In this document: piece by piece, positions 15,382 through 24,202 of the stretch
Numbering within the stretch: position 1 is the first letter of the stretch
Layout of the letters: each line of letters opens with the position of its first letter
From: an uncultured Hyphomonadaceae bacterium
GTDB taxonomy: Bacteria > Pseudomonadota > Alphaproteobacteria > Caulobacterales > Hyphomonadaceae
Length of the DNA: 64,000 bases
NCBI GenBank assembly: GCA_913057945.1
Contig: CAJXOF010000004.1
Coordinates: forward strand, 209,171-273,170
Direction: 5' to 3'
The notes under the pieces: generated by a model
What the model was told of the DNA's origin: nothing
The model's input: the letters and a program-made list of their open reading frames with translations, nothing else
Databases searched by the model: none
Position numbers and translations under genes: made by a program

Positions 15382-16158
15382 ATGACAGACAGAATCCATA
15401 CTCTTCAGGGCGTCCGGAATTTCCGGGATTTCGGTGGCTATGCTTCCCGGCATGGTGGACAGGTGAAGCGCGGCCGGTTGTTCCGGTCCGGCCATTATGC
15501 CGAGGCGACAGAGGAGGATCTGGCCGCGCTGGGCGCGCTCGGTATCCAGTTGCAGGCAGACCTGCGGCGTCCGGACGAGCGCGAACGCAATGTGGCGCGC
15601 TGGTCGGCGCCCAACACACTAACTCATGATGGCGGCCGCGAGCATGAAGCCCCGCACGCGCAATTCCTGAAGAAGGTCGAGGCCGACGCCCAGAAGGCTG
15701 ACGACTGGATGAATGATTATTATGCGCTGGCGCCGTTCAAAGCGCACCATGCCGAATTGTTCTCCGGCTGGTTCGAGCACCTGGCAGGCCTGGAAGGCGA
15801 AGCTGCCGGACTCGTGAACTGTGCTGCCGGCAAGGACCGGACAGGCATTCTCTGCGCGCTGACACATCATGTGCTGGGCGTCGAGGAAGCAGACCTCCGC
15901 GCCGATTATGAGCTGACGAATACAGCCGTTAAGGTCGACGAATTCCTTCCGCAAGCGGCCGCCTTCTTCAATGAGCAGGTCGGCAAGGTATATGAACCTG
16001 AAGTGTTCCGGCCGTTTCTCGGTGTGCGGCTGCGCTATCTCGATACCGCCTTCAACGTGATCCATGACAAGCATGGCACCGTCGATGCCTACCTGGCGGA
16101 GGTGCTGGGCGTGGACGCCGCCGCGCAGGAACGCCTGCGGGCTCGGCTGATTGAATAA
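15382..16158 (+). CDS. Tyrosine-protein phosphatase (IphP-like, Y_phosphatase3)
   Basis: 258 residues, start taken at MTDRIHTLQG since NFRDFGGY is the standard N-terminal motif of this family; the frame opens 42 codons earlier without support. FRSGHY and LRRPDERERN follow. The P-loop is VNCAAGKDRTG with nucleophile C147 and Arg six residues on. The usual His before the Cys is Asn here, a variant I believe also occurs in this family. No signal peptide, so it is cytosolic. The substrate may be phosphotyrosine or phosphoinositides; not decided. Confidence 0.85.
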   Translation: MTDRIHTLQGVRNFRDFGGYASRHGGQVKRGRLFRSGHYAEATEEDLAALGALGIQLQADLRRPDERERNVARWSAPNTLTHDGGREHEAPHAQFLKKVEADAQKADDWMNDYYALAPFKAHHAELFSGWFEHLAGLEGEAAGLVNCAAGKDRTGILCALTHHVLGVEEADLRADYELTNTAVKVDEFLPQAAAFFNEQVGKVYEPEVFRPFLGVRLRYLDTAFNVIHDKHGTVDAYLAEVLGVDAAAQERLRARLIE

Positions 16159-16329
16159 AACACGACGGGTGACCGAGTTGTACGGCCAAAGCGCGCAGGT
16201 GTTTGTGGCGAATCTTGTTACATGCGGGCGTCGTGTTTGAGTAGGCTTCTTGAGTGATTGTAACTTGACCTCTTCTCAAGATGGGGGGGTATTTCATCCA
16301 TAGGCTTACAAAATTGAAGGGGCGCCGCC

Positions 16330-16713
16330 ATGAGAGGTAGTCAGTTCGGTGTTGTATTCGCGTTGTCGTTCTGTCTGTTTGGTCTACCTGCTTCAGCGAT
16401 TTGTTTAAGCTACAATGACAATGCCTGTCCTTTCGATATTGGCGATGAGGATTCCGTTACTTCTTATTTGGCTAATCTTCACAGCAGCGTATCTGATGAT
16501 CGGTTCGATAGCATCAATGATGAAGAAGAACCCGCGGAAGAAAAAAGGGCCTGTATTCTTAGCTGCCACCAGAATTTCGCATCATCTGAACAAGCCTGCC
16601 TTTCCATACCTGATACGCCAACGCAGTCGGGAGGCTTGCGAACCAGCTGTCTGAATGCGGCAGTGGACACATTCAACGAATGCATTCGCGACGAATGTGG
16701 TATCTTCTATTAG
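16330..16713 (+). CDS. Small secreted cysteine-rich protein, unknown
   Basis: 127 residues; not recognised. A clear signal peptide (to about residue 23, LPASA) is followed by an acidic mature part with eight cysteines. They are arranged as CLSYNDNAC, CILSC (C-x3-C), ACLS, SCLN and CIRDEC (C-x4-C), suggesting four disulfides in a helical fold. The coding sequence is visibly less GC-rich than its neighbours and codon use is more even, hinting at recent acquisition or low expression. The ribosome site GAAGGGG is 8 bases from ATG. It stands alone between the phosphatase gene and dnaX. Confidence 0.65.
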   Translation: MRGSQFGVVFALSFCLFGLPASAICLSYNDNACPFDIGDEDSVTSYLANLHSSVSDDRFDSINDEEEPAEEKRACILSCHQNFASSEQACLSIPDTPTQSGGLRTSCLNAAVDTFNECIRDECGIFY

Positions 16714-16887
16714 AGTAATGTCTTTCTGGCGGTCGTAATTATCGCATTGTAAATCTAGCGATATTCCCGAGCCCTAATGAAAGCGGAGTTGAGTATCCGG
16801 TGAGGCTGCATTTGTCAGAGTGTAGCAGATAAGTTCATCACTCCACCCATTGCCGCCGAGCCCCATGAGTCGTTAAAGTCCCGGCTG

Positions 16888-18567
16888 ATGAGCGATTCCG
16901 AACTCCCCGAAGAACGTGATGACCAGACTTTCTCGATGTTCGGGGAGGATGAGGCCCCGAAATCGGCGGAATATCAAGTGCTGGCGCGCAAATACCGCCC
17001 GCGCCGGTTCGAGGATCTGATCGGCCAGGAGGCCATGGTCCGCACGCTTTCCAATGCGTTCGAGACCGGCCGTGTGGCGCATGCCTTCATGCTGACCGGT
17101 GTGCGTGGGGTCGGCAAGACGACCACCGCGCGTCTGCTGGCCCGGGCGCTGAACTACCAGTCCGAGGATCATGATGGCCCGTCGATCCGGCTCGACCCGA
17201 AAGGTGAGCATTGCGATGCCATCATGGCGAGCCGTCATCCGGACGTGCTGGAGCTTGATGCTGCGAGCCGTACGGGCGTTGCCGACATGCGCGACCTGCT
17301 GGATGGCGCGCGCTATGCGCCTGTCTCGGCCCGCCACAAGGTCTACATCATCGATGAGGTTCACATGCTGTCAACGGCCGCGTTCAATGCGCTGCTGAAG
17401 ACGCTGGAAGAGCCACCGCCGCATGTGAAGTTCATCTTCGCAACAACCGAAATCCGCAAAGTACCGATCACGGTCCTGTCGCGCTGTCAGCGGTTTGACC
17501 TGAAACGGCTCGATGCCGTGAACTTGTCCGAACATCTCGGCCGGGTCGCCACGCATGAAGGGGCGCAAGTCTCGGAAGAGGGGCTCGCCTTGATCGCGCG
17601 GGCGGCCGAAGGTTCCGTCCGCGACGGCCTCTCGATTCTCGATCAGGCCATCGTGCAGACCATGGATGGCGAGGAAGTCACTGGCGCGGCTGTGCGGGAC
17701 ATGCTGGGCCTCGGCGACCGGGCGCGCCTGTTGGATGCGTTCGAGAAAGCGATCTCCGGCAGTGCTGCAGAGGCGCTGGCCGAGGTGAAGGACCAGATTC
17801 ATGCGGGCGCTGATCCGGCGGTCATCCTGAAAGACCTGATGGATGTCTGCGCGGATGTCTCCGTGGCGCAGGCCACGGGCGGCGAGTTCCAGTCTGCCGG
17901 GCCCGCCGAATGGACCGAGCGCACATTGGCCATGGCGCAGAAACTGACCGCCGCGCAGGCCGCGCGCTATTGGCAGATACTCCTGTCTGGCTTCAACGAT
18001 CTCCAGACGGCGCCGGACACGGCGACCGCGCTGAATATGATCATCCTGCGCCTTGCGGCAGCTGCAAACCTTCCGTCACCGGAGGAGGCTGCACGCATGA
18101 TCGCCGAGTCAGGCGGCGCGCCGGGAAAGCCTGAACAACATGGCATGGCCTCGTCTCCCGCCGGCGGGCTGGAGAGCTTTGCCCAGATTGTCGCCTATCT
18201 GGGTGAGCATCGGGAAGTGAATTTGCAGGTCGAGTTGGAGCGATATGTTCGGCCAGGTCCTGTGCGCTACGGCTATTTCTCATGCGAACTTGAAGGCAAT
18301 GCCCCAAACGATCTGCTCGCCAGGCTCAAGGCGTTCCTCGAACGCGACACCGGTGACGATTGGGTGGTCGAGCAGATTCGTACCAATGCGGAGACGATGC
18401 GCCAGACAGAAATCCGCACACGTGAGGAATTGTTTGCCTCCGCAGCCGCCCATCCGGCTGTCGCGGATGCCTTGAAGAGTATTCCCGGCATTACCATTGT
18501 TGACGTAACAGAGCCGCCGACGAGCGACGGCAATGTCATAGACCTGAATTCCAGACGATCGGCCTGA
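16888..18567 (+). CDS. dnaX: DNA polymerase III subunits gamma/tau
   Basis: 559 residues. This AAA+ clamp-loader motor subunit assembles the polymerase holoenzyme. ARKYRPRRFEDLIGQ (33-47) opens domain I. Walker A is GVRGVGKTTTAR (71-82), Walker B YIIDEVHMLS, sensor 1 ATTEIRK and the SRC arginine-finger motif LSRCQRFD. The zinc finger that normally has four cysteines keeps only one Cys in the region before AIMASRHPDVLELDAASRTG, a reduced form I recall as common in alphaproteobacteria. The C-terminal tau-like part is present. The gene is followed 16 bases later by ybaB; recR, which usually comes next, is not here. Confidence 0.95.
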   Translation: MSDSELPEERDDQTFSMFGEDEAPKSAEYQVLARKYRPRRFEDLIGQEAMVRTLSNAFETGRVAHAFMLTGVRGVGKTTTARLLARALNYQSEDHDGPSIRLDPKGEHCDAIMASRHPDVLELDAASRTGVADMRDLLDGARYAPVSARHKVYIIDEVHMLSTAAFNALLKTLEEPPPHVKFIFATTEIRKVPITVLSRCQRFDLKRLDAVNLSEHLGRVATHEGAQVSEEGLALIARAAEGSVRDGLSILDQAIVQTMDGEEVTGAAVRDMLGLGDRARLLDAFEKAISGSAAEALAEVKDQIHAGADPAVILKDLMDVCADVSVAQATGGEFQSAGPAEWTERTLAMAQKLTAAQAARYWQILLSGFNDLQTAPDTATALNMIILRLAAAANLPSPEEAARMIAESGGAPGKPEQHGMASSPAGGLESFAQIVAYLGEHREVNLQVELERYVRPGPVRYGYFSCELEGNAPNDLLARLKAFLERDTGDDWVVEQIRTNAETMRQTEIRTREELFASAAAHPAVADALKSIPGITIVDVTEPPTSDGNVIDLNSRRSA

Positions 18568-18583
18568 AGGAGGCCCGCTTCCC

Positions 18584-18910
18584 ATGAAAGACCTTGGCAA
18601 GATCATGCAACAGGCCCAGCAGATGCAGGCCAAGATGCAGGAAGCGCAGGAAAAGATCGAGTCGACTGAGGCTGAAGGTGTCGCCGGGGCAGGGCTTGTA
18701 TCCGTGCGCCTGAAAGGCAAGGGCGATATGGTCAGTGTCAGGATTGACCCGTCTTTGATGGGCGATGATCCAGAGATCGTGGAAGACCTGATCAAGGCCG
18801 CACATTCGGATGCCCGCAAGCGCCTCGACGAGGCGATGGAAGCGGCCATGAAGGAAGCAACCCAGGGCCTAGGCGGCGGTATGCTGCCGGGCTTCAAGCT
18901 GCCCTTCTAA
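18584..18910 (+). CDS. ybaB: YbaB/EbfC family nucleoid-associated protein
   Basis: 108 residues, usual length. An N-terminal coiled helix rich in Met/Gln (MKDLGKIMQQAQQMQAKMQEAQEKIE) precedes the GDMVSVRIDPSLMGDDPEIVEDLIKAAHSDA core and a Gly-rich end (QGLGGGMLPGFKLPF). The protein forms dimers that bind DNA non-specifically or at bent sites. Linkage behind dnaX is the normal arrangement; AAGGAGG precedes the start. Confidence 0.93.
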   Translation: MKDLGKIMQQAQQMQAKMQEAQEKIESTEAEGVAGAGLVSVRLKGKGDMVSVRIDPSLMGDDPEIVEDLIKAAHSDARKRLDEAMEAAMKEATQGLGGGMLPGFKLPF

Positions 18911-18916
18911 GGCTGA

Positions 18917-19882
18917 TCAGTAGAGTTCAGGTTCTCTTGTGCTGAAGGCAGAGGCCAGCCAGCCCCGATGAAACATCGCGCGCATCAACCAGAAATTTCG
19001 CTTTTGCGCTGACAATACGAATAGTGCCGCCATGGCATAGCAGAAGGCGATCTTGGTCAATGAGGTGAGTATGGTAATGCCCATCGTAACCGAGTTTCGA
19101 GTTGTGAGCGAGTGGTAGCCATAACTCATCCCTGAACGGAATTTGCGCTGACGAATCCAGTTTGCGTCGAGCCGTTTCGGGTCGACCGCTTCATGGACGA
19201 TGGCCGCTTGGCTGATGCCGAATTTCGCGCCAGCATACCACAGCCGGAAGAAGAATTCGGTATCCTCTCCGCCGGTCTTTCCTTTTTCGAGCAGGAAACG
19301 CTGGCCCCTCACCATAGGGGAACTGGCCCGCATCAGGGCGTTGCAGGTATGGCCGGTTTGGACCACGCCGCCGCGGCGGACAGGCATGTTCGAGTGATAG
19401 TCCTGCTGGCGCATCCAGTCGGGTGCGTTGTCAGGATAAATGGCAATGGCGGGTCCGAAGACGGCGTCCAGATTGTTCACGCGTGCCATTTGGAGCAGCG
19501 AGGCAAGCCAGTCGGAATCGGCTACTTCGTCATCATCGATGAACGCGATCCACTCAGCCGTTGCGGCATCTAGGCCCGCATTCCGGGCGATCGAGATATT
19601 GTTGGCGGGCGCGTGAACGTATTTGATAGGAATTGACAGGGTGGCTGCGATCACTTCGACCCGGTCACGGGCTGACGGCGTTTCATCATTATCGATGACA
19701 ATCGCGCGCGCCGTGACCCCTTCCGGCAGGGCCTGCCGGTCCAGGGATCGCAGCGTGTCCTCAATCGAGGGCCTGCGATAGGTGCAGACGCAAATGTCGA
19801 TATTCAATTCGGCAACCTCGTAGGGGATTTCGTGCGCGTCAAACATATCCGGATACTCGCGAGCAAGTCCCATGCCACGCAT
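18917..19882 (-). CDS. Glycosyltransferase family 2
   Basis: 321 residues with a GT-A fold. The first strand IDICVCTYRRPS begins near residue 28. A nucleotide-sugar/metal motif lies in AFIDDDEVAD, and the acceptor-side acidic motif is GGEDTEFFFRLW. A C-terminal hydrophobic helix (MGITILTSLTKIAFCYAMAALFVL) likely anchors it to the inner membrane. It probably decorates an envelope glycan; sugar unknown. It follows the lipoprotein gene by 27 bases on the same strand and is likely co-transcribed with it. GAGGAAT precedes the start. Confidence 0.82.
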   Translation of the reverse strand: MRGMGLAREYPDMFDAHEIPYEVAELNIDICVCTYRRPSIEDTLRSLDRQALPEGVTARAIVIDNDETPSARDRVEVIAATLSIPIKYVHAPANNISIARNAGLDAATAEWIAFIDDDEVADSDWLASLLQMARVNNLDAVFGPAIAIYPDNAPDWMRQQDYHSNMPVRRGGVVQTGHTCNALMRASSPMVRGQRFLLEKGKTGGEDTEFFFRLWYAGAKFGISQAAIVHEAVDPKRLDANWIRQRKFRSGMSYGYHSLTTRNSVTMGITILTSLTKIAFCYAMAALFVLSAQKRNFWLMRAMFHRGWLASAFSTREPELY

Positions 19883-19909
19883 GTGCGATTCCTCAAGAGG
19901 AAAACAGTG

Positions 19910-20503
19910 TCAGAGAGCGGTATCAGGATCCGACGCTGCGATCAGCTTGTTTATCAGGCGTTTTGCCGCCTCCGGATCGCGCGGATCATATGCCGCTGCC
20001 GTGTGCGACCAGACGAGGTCACTTGTGGCCCGGTCAAACAGGGCGATCTGGGCTGTCTGGTCAATGCCATCTGGGCCAGGGACGCCGCCAAACATGAGAC
20101 CAAGCCCACCTTGGACGAGCCGGCTGGCGGAGCTTTCCAGGTCATATTCGACCCTGATCAGCGCAATGAGTTCGGCTGGACTCTCGCTCGTAGGCGTCGG
20201 CAGGTCAGACTGCGTGTCCAACTCCTGGGCCAGCGCTTCAGCACGCGCCCGCGCCGGGCCGCTGGAGTCCAACGCTTCTGCTGGCACGGTGCTCGCTAAA
20301 GCATCGGCAAGGTTAATTCGCGCTGTTTCAGTTTCCTCAAGCTGCGGCTCGCGGAGACCGGAGGCGGTGACCAGGGTGATTTCCACGAGCGGGGGCAGGT
20401 AGGTGATGGCGCCCTCCGGCGGCGCGATTGAGTCAGCCAAGGGCGCAGGCGCAGAAGTGCACGCCACGAGCGCCCATACCGCACCCAGAAAAACCAAGCG
20501 CAC
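19910..20503 (-). CDS. Hypothetical lipoprotein
   Basis: 197 residues; not recognised. The start is GTG behind an excellent GGGGGAGGA site. A lipoprotein signal ends LVAC (Cys15). The mature protein contains a predicted strand-rich domain: LVEITLVTASGLREPQLEETETARINLADAL, then LIALIRVEYDLES, QTAQIALFDRATSDLVWSHT and a final helix. This resembles small envelope lipoproteins that assemble around secretion or assembly machinery, but I cannot assign it. It heads the minus-strand pair with the glycosyltransferase, and its promoter region contains the LexA box it shares with rmuC. Confidence 0.7.
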   Translation of the reverse strand: MRLVFLGAVWALVACTSAPAPLADSIAPPEGAITYLPPLVEITLVTASGLREPQLEETETARINLADALASTVPAEALDSSGPARARAEALAQELDTQSDLPTPTSESPAELIALIRVEYDLESSASRLVQGGLGLMFGGVPGPDGIDQTAQIALFDRATSDLVWSHTAAAYDPRDPEAAKRLINKLIAASDPDTAL

Positions 20504-20600
20504 TCAATCCTCCCCCTTGCATCCCGGTAGAAAGGGGCTCAGCCTGAGCGGGAAGTCAAGCAGACGCTGAAATGACCGTGCTTGATAGACATCACAGCAT

Positions 20601-20615
20601 GTTCCTTATATGTTC
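20601..20615. promoter_or_regulatory. LexA (SOS) box, alphaproteobacterial type
   Basis: GTTCCTTATATGTTC is exactly GTTC-N7-GTTC, the direct-repeat LexA operator of alphaproteobacteria. It lies 28 bases before rmuC, whose product acts in DNA recombination. It also lies in the divergent gap with the lipoprotein-glycosyltransferase pair, so it could affect both. Confidence 0.75.
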
Positions 20616-20642
20616 TGAGCAGAATCGTGCGAGGATGCCCGT

Positions 20643-21986
20643 ATGGACCCAATCATCATTATCGGCGGGGCCGGCTTTGACGTCGTGCACCTTGTTCTGT
20701 TCCTCCTGGTGCTCGCTTTGGCGGGCACGGCATGGTGGATTGCCAGCAAGTCCGGCGCGAAGGCCGAGCGGCTGACGCTGGACCTTGAGCGCGCGACCGA
20801 TGAACTGGTCGAGGCGAAACAGCGTATCCGCACGCTGGAAGAAGTGTCTCGCAAGGCGGAGCTGGAATTGGCTGAAGCTCGCGCCCGCAGCGCCGAGGAT
20901 GAGCGCAAGTTCGGGGAAATGGCGCAGGGCGTGCTGCAGCGCGCAAATGCGCAATTCCTGCAACTCGCCAATGAGACGTTCGAGAAGCACAAGGAAGGCG
21001 CGCAAGGCCACCTGAAGGAGCTGATGAAGCCGATTGGTGAGAATTTCGATGCCTTCAAAAAGCGGGTCGATGACATCGAGAAAGTCCGCACCGAAGACAA
21101 GTCCCTGCTGTCGGAACAGGTCAAGGCGATCGGGGAGAGCCTGCACCGCAACACGCAGGAGACCGGCAAGCTGGTCAATGCGCTGACCGCACCGAAAGGC
21201 GGCGGGCGCTGGGGCGAGATGACCTTGAGAAACGTCATGGAGCAAGCGGGCCTGTCGGCGCATTGCGATTTCTCCGAACAGGTACACGACCAGACAGAAG
21301 AGGGGCGCCAGCGGCCGGATGCGATCATCCGCTTGCCGGGCGACCGGCAGATCGTGATCGATTCCAAGGTTTCGCTCGCCTCTTACATGGCGGCGGTAGA
21401 AGCCGAGGACCCGGCCCAGAAGATCGTCCATTTGAAGGCGCACGCCACCAGCGTCCAGCGGCATGTGAACACACTGGCCTCGAAGGACTACCAGTCCAAT
21501 CTTGGCAACCGCTTTGATTATATTGCGATGTTCATTCCCGGAGAGAATTTCTTTGCGGCCGCATTGGAGCATTCCCCGGACCTGATCGAAAAGGCGATGA
21601 GCCGTCAGGTGATCGTGACGACGCCGACCACGCTGATTGCGCTGGCCCGCACGGTCGCCCATCTCTGGCGCCAGCATCACCAGAACGAGAATGCCATGGC
21701 AGCCGCCGAGCTTGGGGCAGAACTCTACAGCCGCATGGGGGTGATGCTGGGCCATATTGAAAAGCTCGGAAAATCGCTGAACGGCTCGGTGGACCATTTC
21801 AATTCCGCCATGGGATCGTTCGACAAGCGGGTCCTGCCGACACTCCGCAAATTCGAGGACATGGAGATCGCGCCACCGGCCAAGGCGCTGGCGGAGCCGA
21901 AACAGATCGAAAACCGGGCCAATGTTCCCGAAGATACAGGCGAACTGGACTTCGGGGATTCCAAAAAGGCCGTCGCGGCCGAATGA
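20643..21986 (+). CDS. rmuC: DNA recombination protein RmuC
   Basis: 447 residues. An N-terminal membrane helix (DVVHLVLFLLVLALAGTAWWI) is followed by a coiled coil (about 40-110) and the RmuC nuclease-like domain. That domain includes RWGEMTLRNVMEQAGL, RPDAIIRLPGDRQIVIDSKVSL (the D-x-K pattern of restriction-like folds) and GNRFDYIAMFIPGENFFAAAL. E. coli RmuC limits inversions at short inverted repeats. A LexA box just upstream suggests SOS induction. A monocistronic unit is likely; def follows after 45 bases. Confidence 0.94.
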   Translation: MDPIIIIGGAGFDVVHLVLFLLVLALAGTAWWIASKSGAKAERLTLDLERATDELVEAKQRIRTLEEVSRKAELELAEARARSAEDERKFGEMAQGVLQRANAQFLQLANETFEKHKEGAQGHLKELMKPIGENFDAFKKRVDDIEKVRTEDKSLLSEQVKAIGESLHRNTQETGKLVNALTAPKGGGRWGEMTLRNVMEQAGLSAHCDFSEQVHDQTEEGRQRPDAIIRLPGDRQIVIDSKVSLASYMAAVEAEDPAQKIVHLKAHATSVQRHVNTLASKDYQSNLGNRFDYIAMFIPGENFFAAALEHSPDLIEKAMSRQVIVTTPTTLIALARTVAHLWRQHHQNENAMAAAELGAELYSRMGVMLGHIEKLGKSLNGSVDHFNSAMGSFDKRVLPTLRKFEDMEIAPPAKALAEPKQIENRANVPEDTGELDFGDSKKAVAAE

Positions 21987-22031
21987 CCGCCAAGTGTTGA
22001 CCAGAGGCCCCTCCGTGCATATCTGAAACTC

Positions 22032-22559
22032 ATGGCTATCAGAGAAATCCTCACCGTCCCGGACCCGCGTCTCAAGGAAGTGTCGAAGCCCGTCGAAGAC
22101 GGCGTCACCGACGAGATTCGCGCGCTCATGGATGATATGCTGGAAACCATGTATGACGCGCCGGGCATTGGCTTGGCCGCGATTCAGGTCGGCGTGCCGC
22201 TGCGCGTGATCGTAATGGATCTCGCAAAAGAGGGCGAAGAGCCCCAGCCACGCTATTTCGTGAACCCTGAAATCCTGCCCCTGACCGAAGACATGGCGCC
22301 TTATGAAGAGGGCTGCCTGTCGGTGCCGGACATTTTCGATGAAGTCGAACGTCCTACCGAGTGTCGTGTCCGCTATCTCGACTATGACGGCTTCAAGGTC
22401 GAGGAAGTCGCGACCGGCATGTATGCGGTCTGCATCCAGCATGAGATGGATCATCTGGAGGGTACGCTGTTCATCGACCATCTTTCGCGCCTGAAACGCC
22501 AGCGCGCGATCGACAAGGTGAAGAAGGCCAAGCGCCTGCACGCACGCGAGTCGGCCTGA
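22032..22559 (+). CDS. def: Peptide deformylase
   Basis: 175 residues. It removes the N-formyl group from nascent proteins, with an Fe/Zn centre. The three motifs are intact: GIGLAAIQ (45-52), EGCLS (93-97, metal Cys95) and HEMDH (137-141, metal His137 and His141, catalytic Glu138). The basic C-terminal helix ([17 protein letters not shown]) suits ribosome docking. It clusters with fmt, the enzyme for the reverse formylation step, separated only by a small membrane ORF. Confidence 0.97.
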   Translation: MAIREILTVPDPRLKEVSKPVEDGVTDEIRALMDDMLETMYDAPGIGLAAIQVGVPLRVIVMDLAKEGEEPQPRYFVNPEILPLTEDMAPYEEGCLSVPDIFDEVERPTECRVRYLDYDGFKVEEVATGMYAVCIQHEMDHLEGTLFIDHLSRLKRQRAIDKVKKAKRLHARESA

Positions 22560-22564
22560 TCGTG

Positions 22565-22699
22565 ATGAAGAAGCGCGGCAGCTTCTTCGCGCGTCCATGG
22601 GTCCGCTGGACCGCCGCTTATTTCCTCGCTGCCCTGATCGTGATCATTGTAGGCGGCAACGGGCTCACCCCATTCAGCATGACGGGCGCGATGCGCTGA
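22565..22699 (+). CDS. Small single-pass membrane protein between def and fmt (44 aa)
   Basis: A 44-codon frame, MKKRGSFFARP..., begins 5 bases after the def stop. It has a basic N-terminus, one hydrophobic helix (WTAAYFLAALIVIIVGG) and a short polar tail ending MTGAMR. The positive-inside pattern and its position inside a tight operon support a real gene, though no strong ribosome site is visible (translation could be coupled to def). Not recognised. Confidence 0.45.
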   Translation: MKKRGSFFARPWVRWTAAYFLAALIVIIVGGNGLTPFSMTGAMR

Positions 22700-22754
22700 G
22701 GCGCTTGCGAAACGTTGCTTCCAAAATGACCCCGAACCCACTATTCCCGGCACG

Positions 22755-23708
22755 ATGACCAAACCCCTTCGCCTTGCCTTCATGGGTAGCCCGGATATCG
22801 CCACCGGCGTGCTGGACGCGTTGATCGCGGCCGGTCATGAGATCGTCTGTGTGTATTCTCAGCCGCCACGTCCCGCGGGCCGGGGCAAGAAACTGACACC
22901 CACGCCCGTGCATGCCTTTGCGGAGGCAAAGGGAATTGAGGTGCGCACGCCCAAATCCCTGAAGAAAGCGCCGGAGCAGGAGGCGTTTGCCGCGCTGGAT
23001 CTCGATGCGGCTGTGGTCGTGGCCTATGGGCTGATCCTGCCGCAGGCCATTCTCGATGCGCCGCGGCTTGGCTGTCTCAACATGCATGCCTCCATCCTGC
23101 CGCGTTGGCGGGGCGCCGCGCCAATCCAGCGCGCCATCATGGCGGGTGACACGGAAACCGGCGTCGATGCGATGATGATGGAGGCCGGGCTTGATACCGG
23201 TCCTGTGCTTGCCTCGGCGCGCACGGAGATCACCGAAGAAGATACGGCTGGCAGTGTGCATGACCGGCTGGCCGCGCTCGCCGCAGAGCTCGCGCCCCGC
23301 GCGCTTGAAGGCCTCGCCGAGGGCAGCCTGACCCCTGTTCCGCAGACGGAAGAGGGGATGACTTATGCCGCCAAGCTCGGCCCGGATGACCAGAAGGTCG
23401 ACTGGACGCGGCCTGCGCGAGAGGTCGACTGCCACATTAGGGGCCTGTCGCCATTTCCGGGCGCATGGTGCTATTGGACGCCTCCGGGCAAGGACGAGCC
23501 TGTGCGGCTGAAATTGCTGATGTGCCGTCGCTCCGGCCGGGAAACCACTGCGCCAGCCGGCATGGTTCTGGATGACCGTCTGCTGGTCGCTTGCGGCGAT
23601 GGCGGCGCTGTGCGTATCCTCCGCGTGCAAAAACCAGGAGGCAAGCCGATGGATGCAGACCAATTCCTGCAAGGTCAGGCGATTGCTCCGGATACGGTGC
23701 TTGGCTGA
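22755..23708 (+). CDS. fmt: Methionyl-tRNA formyltransferase
   Basis: 317 residues. It formylates initiator Met-tRNA using 10-formyl-THF. The N-terminal formyltransferase fold carries MGSPDIATGVLDAL, SQPPRPAGRGKK and LNMHASILPRWRGAAPIQRAI, which contains the catalytic Asn/His. The later GxxDTG motif is GLDTGPVL. The C-terminal tRNA-binding barrel follows (about 205-317). The stop overlaps the start of the GNAT gene in TGATG. Confidence 0.97.
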   Translation: MTKPLRLAFMGSPDIATGVLDALIAAGHEIVCVYSQPPRPAGRGKKLTPTPVHAFAEAKGIEVRTPKSLKKAPEQEAFAALDLDAAVVVAYGLILPQAILDAPRLGCLNMHASILPRWRGAAPIQRAIMAGDTETGVDAMMMEAGLDTGPVLASARTEITEEDTAGSVHDRLAALAAELAPRALEGLAEGSLTPVPQTEEGMTYAAKLGPDDQKVDWTRPAREVDCHIRGLSPFPGAWCYWTPPGKDEPVRLKLLMCRRSGRETTAPAGMVLDDRLLVACGDGGAVRILRVQKPGGKPMDADQFLQGQAIAPDTVLG

Positions 23709-24193
23709 TGAGTTTCTGGATACGCCCCGCGCGCGAAGAAGATCTCGACGAGATCGTTGCACTGAATAATCTTGCCTTTGGCGGCAAGGCTGAGGGCCGC
23801 ATCGTTCGGGATCTCGCCAAGAGCGGTGAGAGCGTGCTCTCACTCGTGGCGAGCGACGACAAGGCCATTGTCGGCCATATCCAGTTTTTCCGCATGCTGC
23901 TGGATGATGAGCCCATAGCCGTCGGTCTCGGGCCGATGTCCGTGCATCCCGATTTCCAGAAGACCGGCATTGGCAGCGGCCTGATCCAGATGGGCCTGAT
24001 GGCGCTGGAAGGGGCGGGCGAGCAGATCGTCTTCGTGCTGGGGCATCCCGAATACTACCCCCGATTTGGGTTTTCCGCCGAACTGGCTGCGCCATTCGGA
24101 TGCAAATGGTCGGGCGAGGCCTTCATGGCGCTGCGCCTTGATCCGGCGGCACCGGCATCCGGCCGGTTGACCTATCCGGCGGCCTTTGGCTAG
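23708..24193 (+). CDS. GNAT-family N-acetyltransferase
   Basis: 161 residues, starting at the ATG that overlaps the fmt stop (TGATG), so translation is likely coupled. The acetyl-CoA pyrophosphate loop is HPDFQKTGIGSGL, with LGPMSV before it and a late segment HPEYYPRFGFSAEL. This is the YhbS-like subgroup of acetyltransferases. Target unknown; position between fmt and truA does not prove a translation role. Confidence 0.85.
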   Translation: MSFWIRPAREEDLDEIVALNNLAFGGKAEGRIVRDLAKSGESVLSLVASDDKAIVGHIQFFRMLLDDEPIAVGLGPMSVHPDFQKTGIGSGLIQMGLMALEGAGEQIVFVLGHPEYYPRFGFSAELAAPFGCKWSGEAFMALRLDPAAPASGRLTYPAAFG

Positions 24194-24202
24194 GGCCGCT
24201 GA

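Noticed and set aside
16714..16887. Gap before dnaX examined for ffs
   Set aside because: No SRP core sequence there; the SRP RNA is at 1371-1466.
20592..22598. 668-codon minus-strand frame opposite rmuC and def
   Set aside because: Antisense to two well-supported genes; no motifs.
22674..24095. 473-codon minus-strand frame opposite fmt and the GNAT gene
   Set aside because: Antisense to conserved genes, Arg-rich, no motif.
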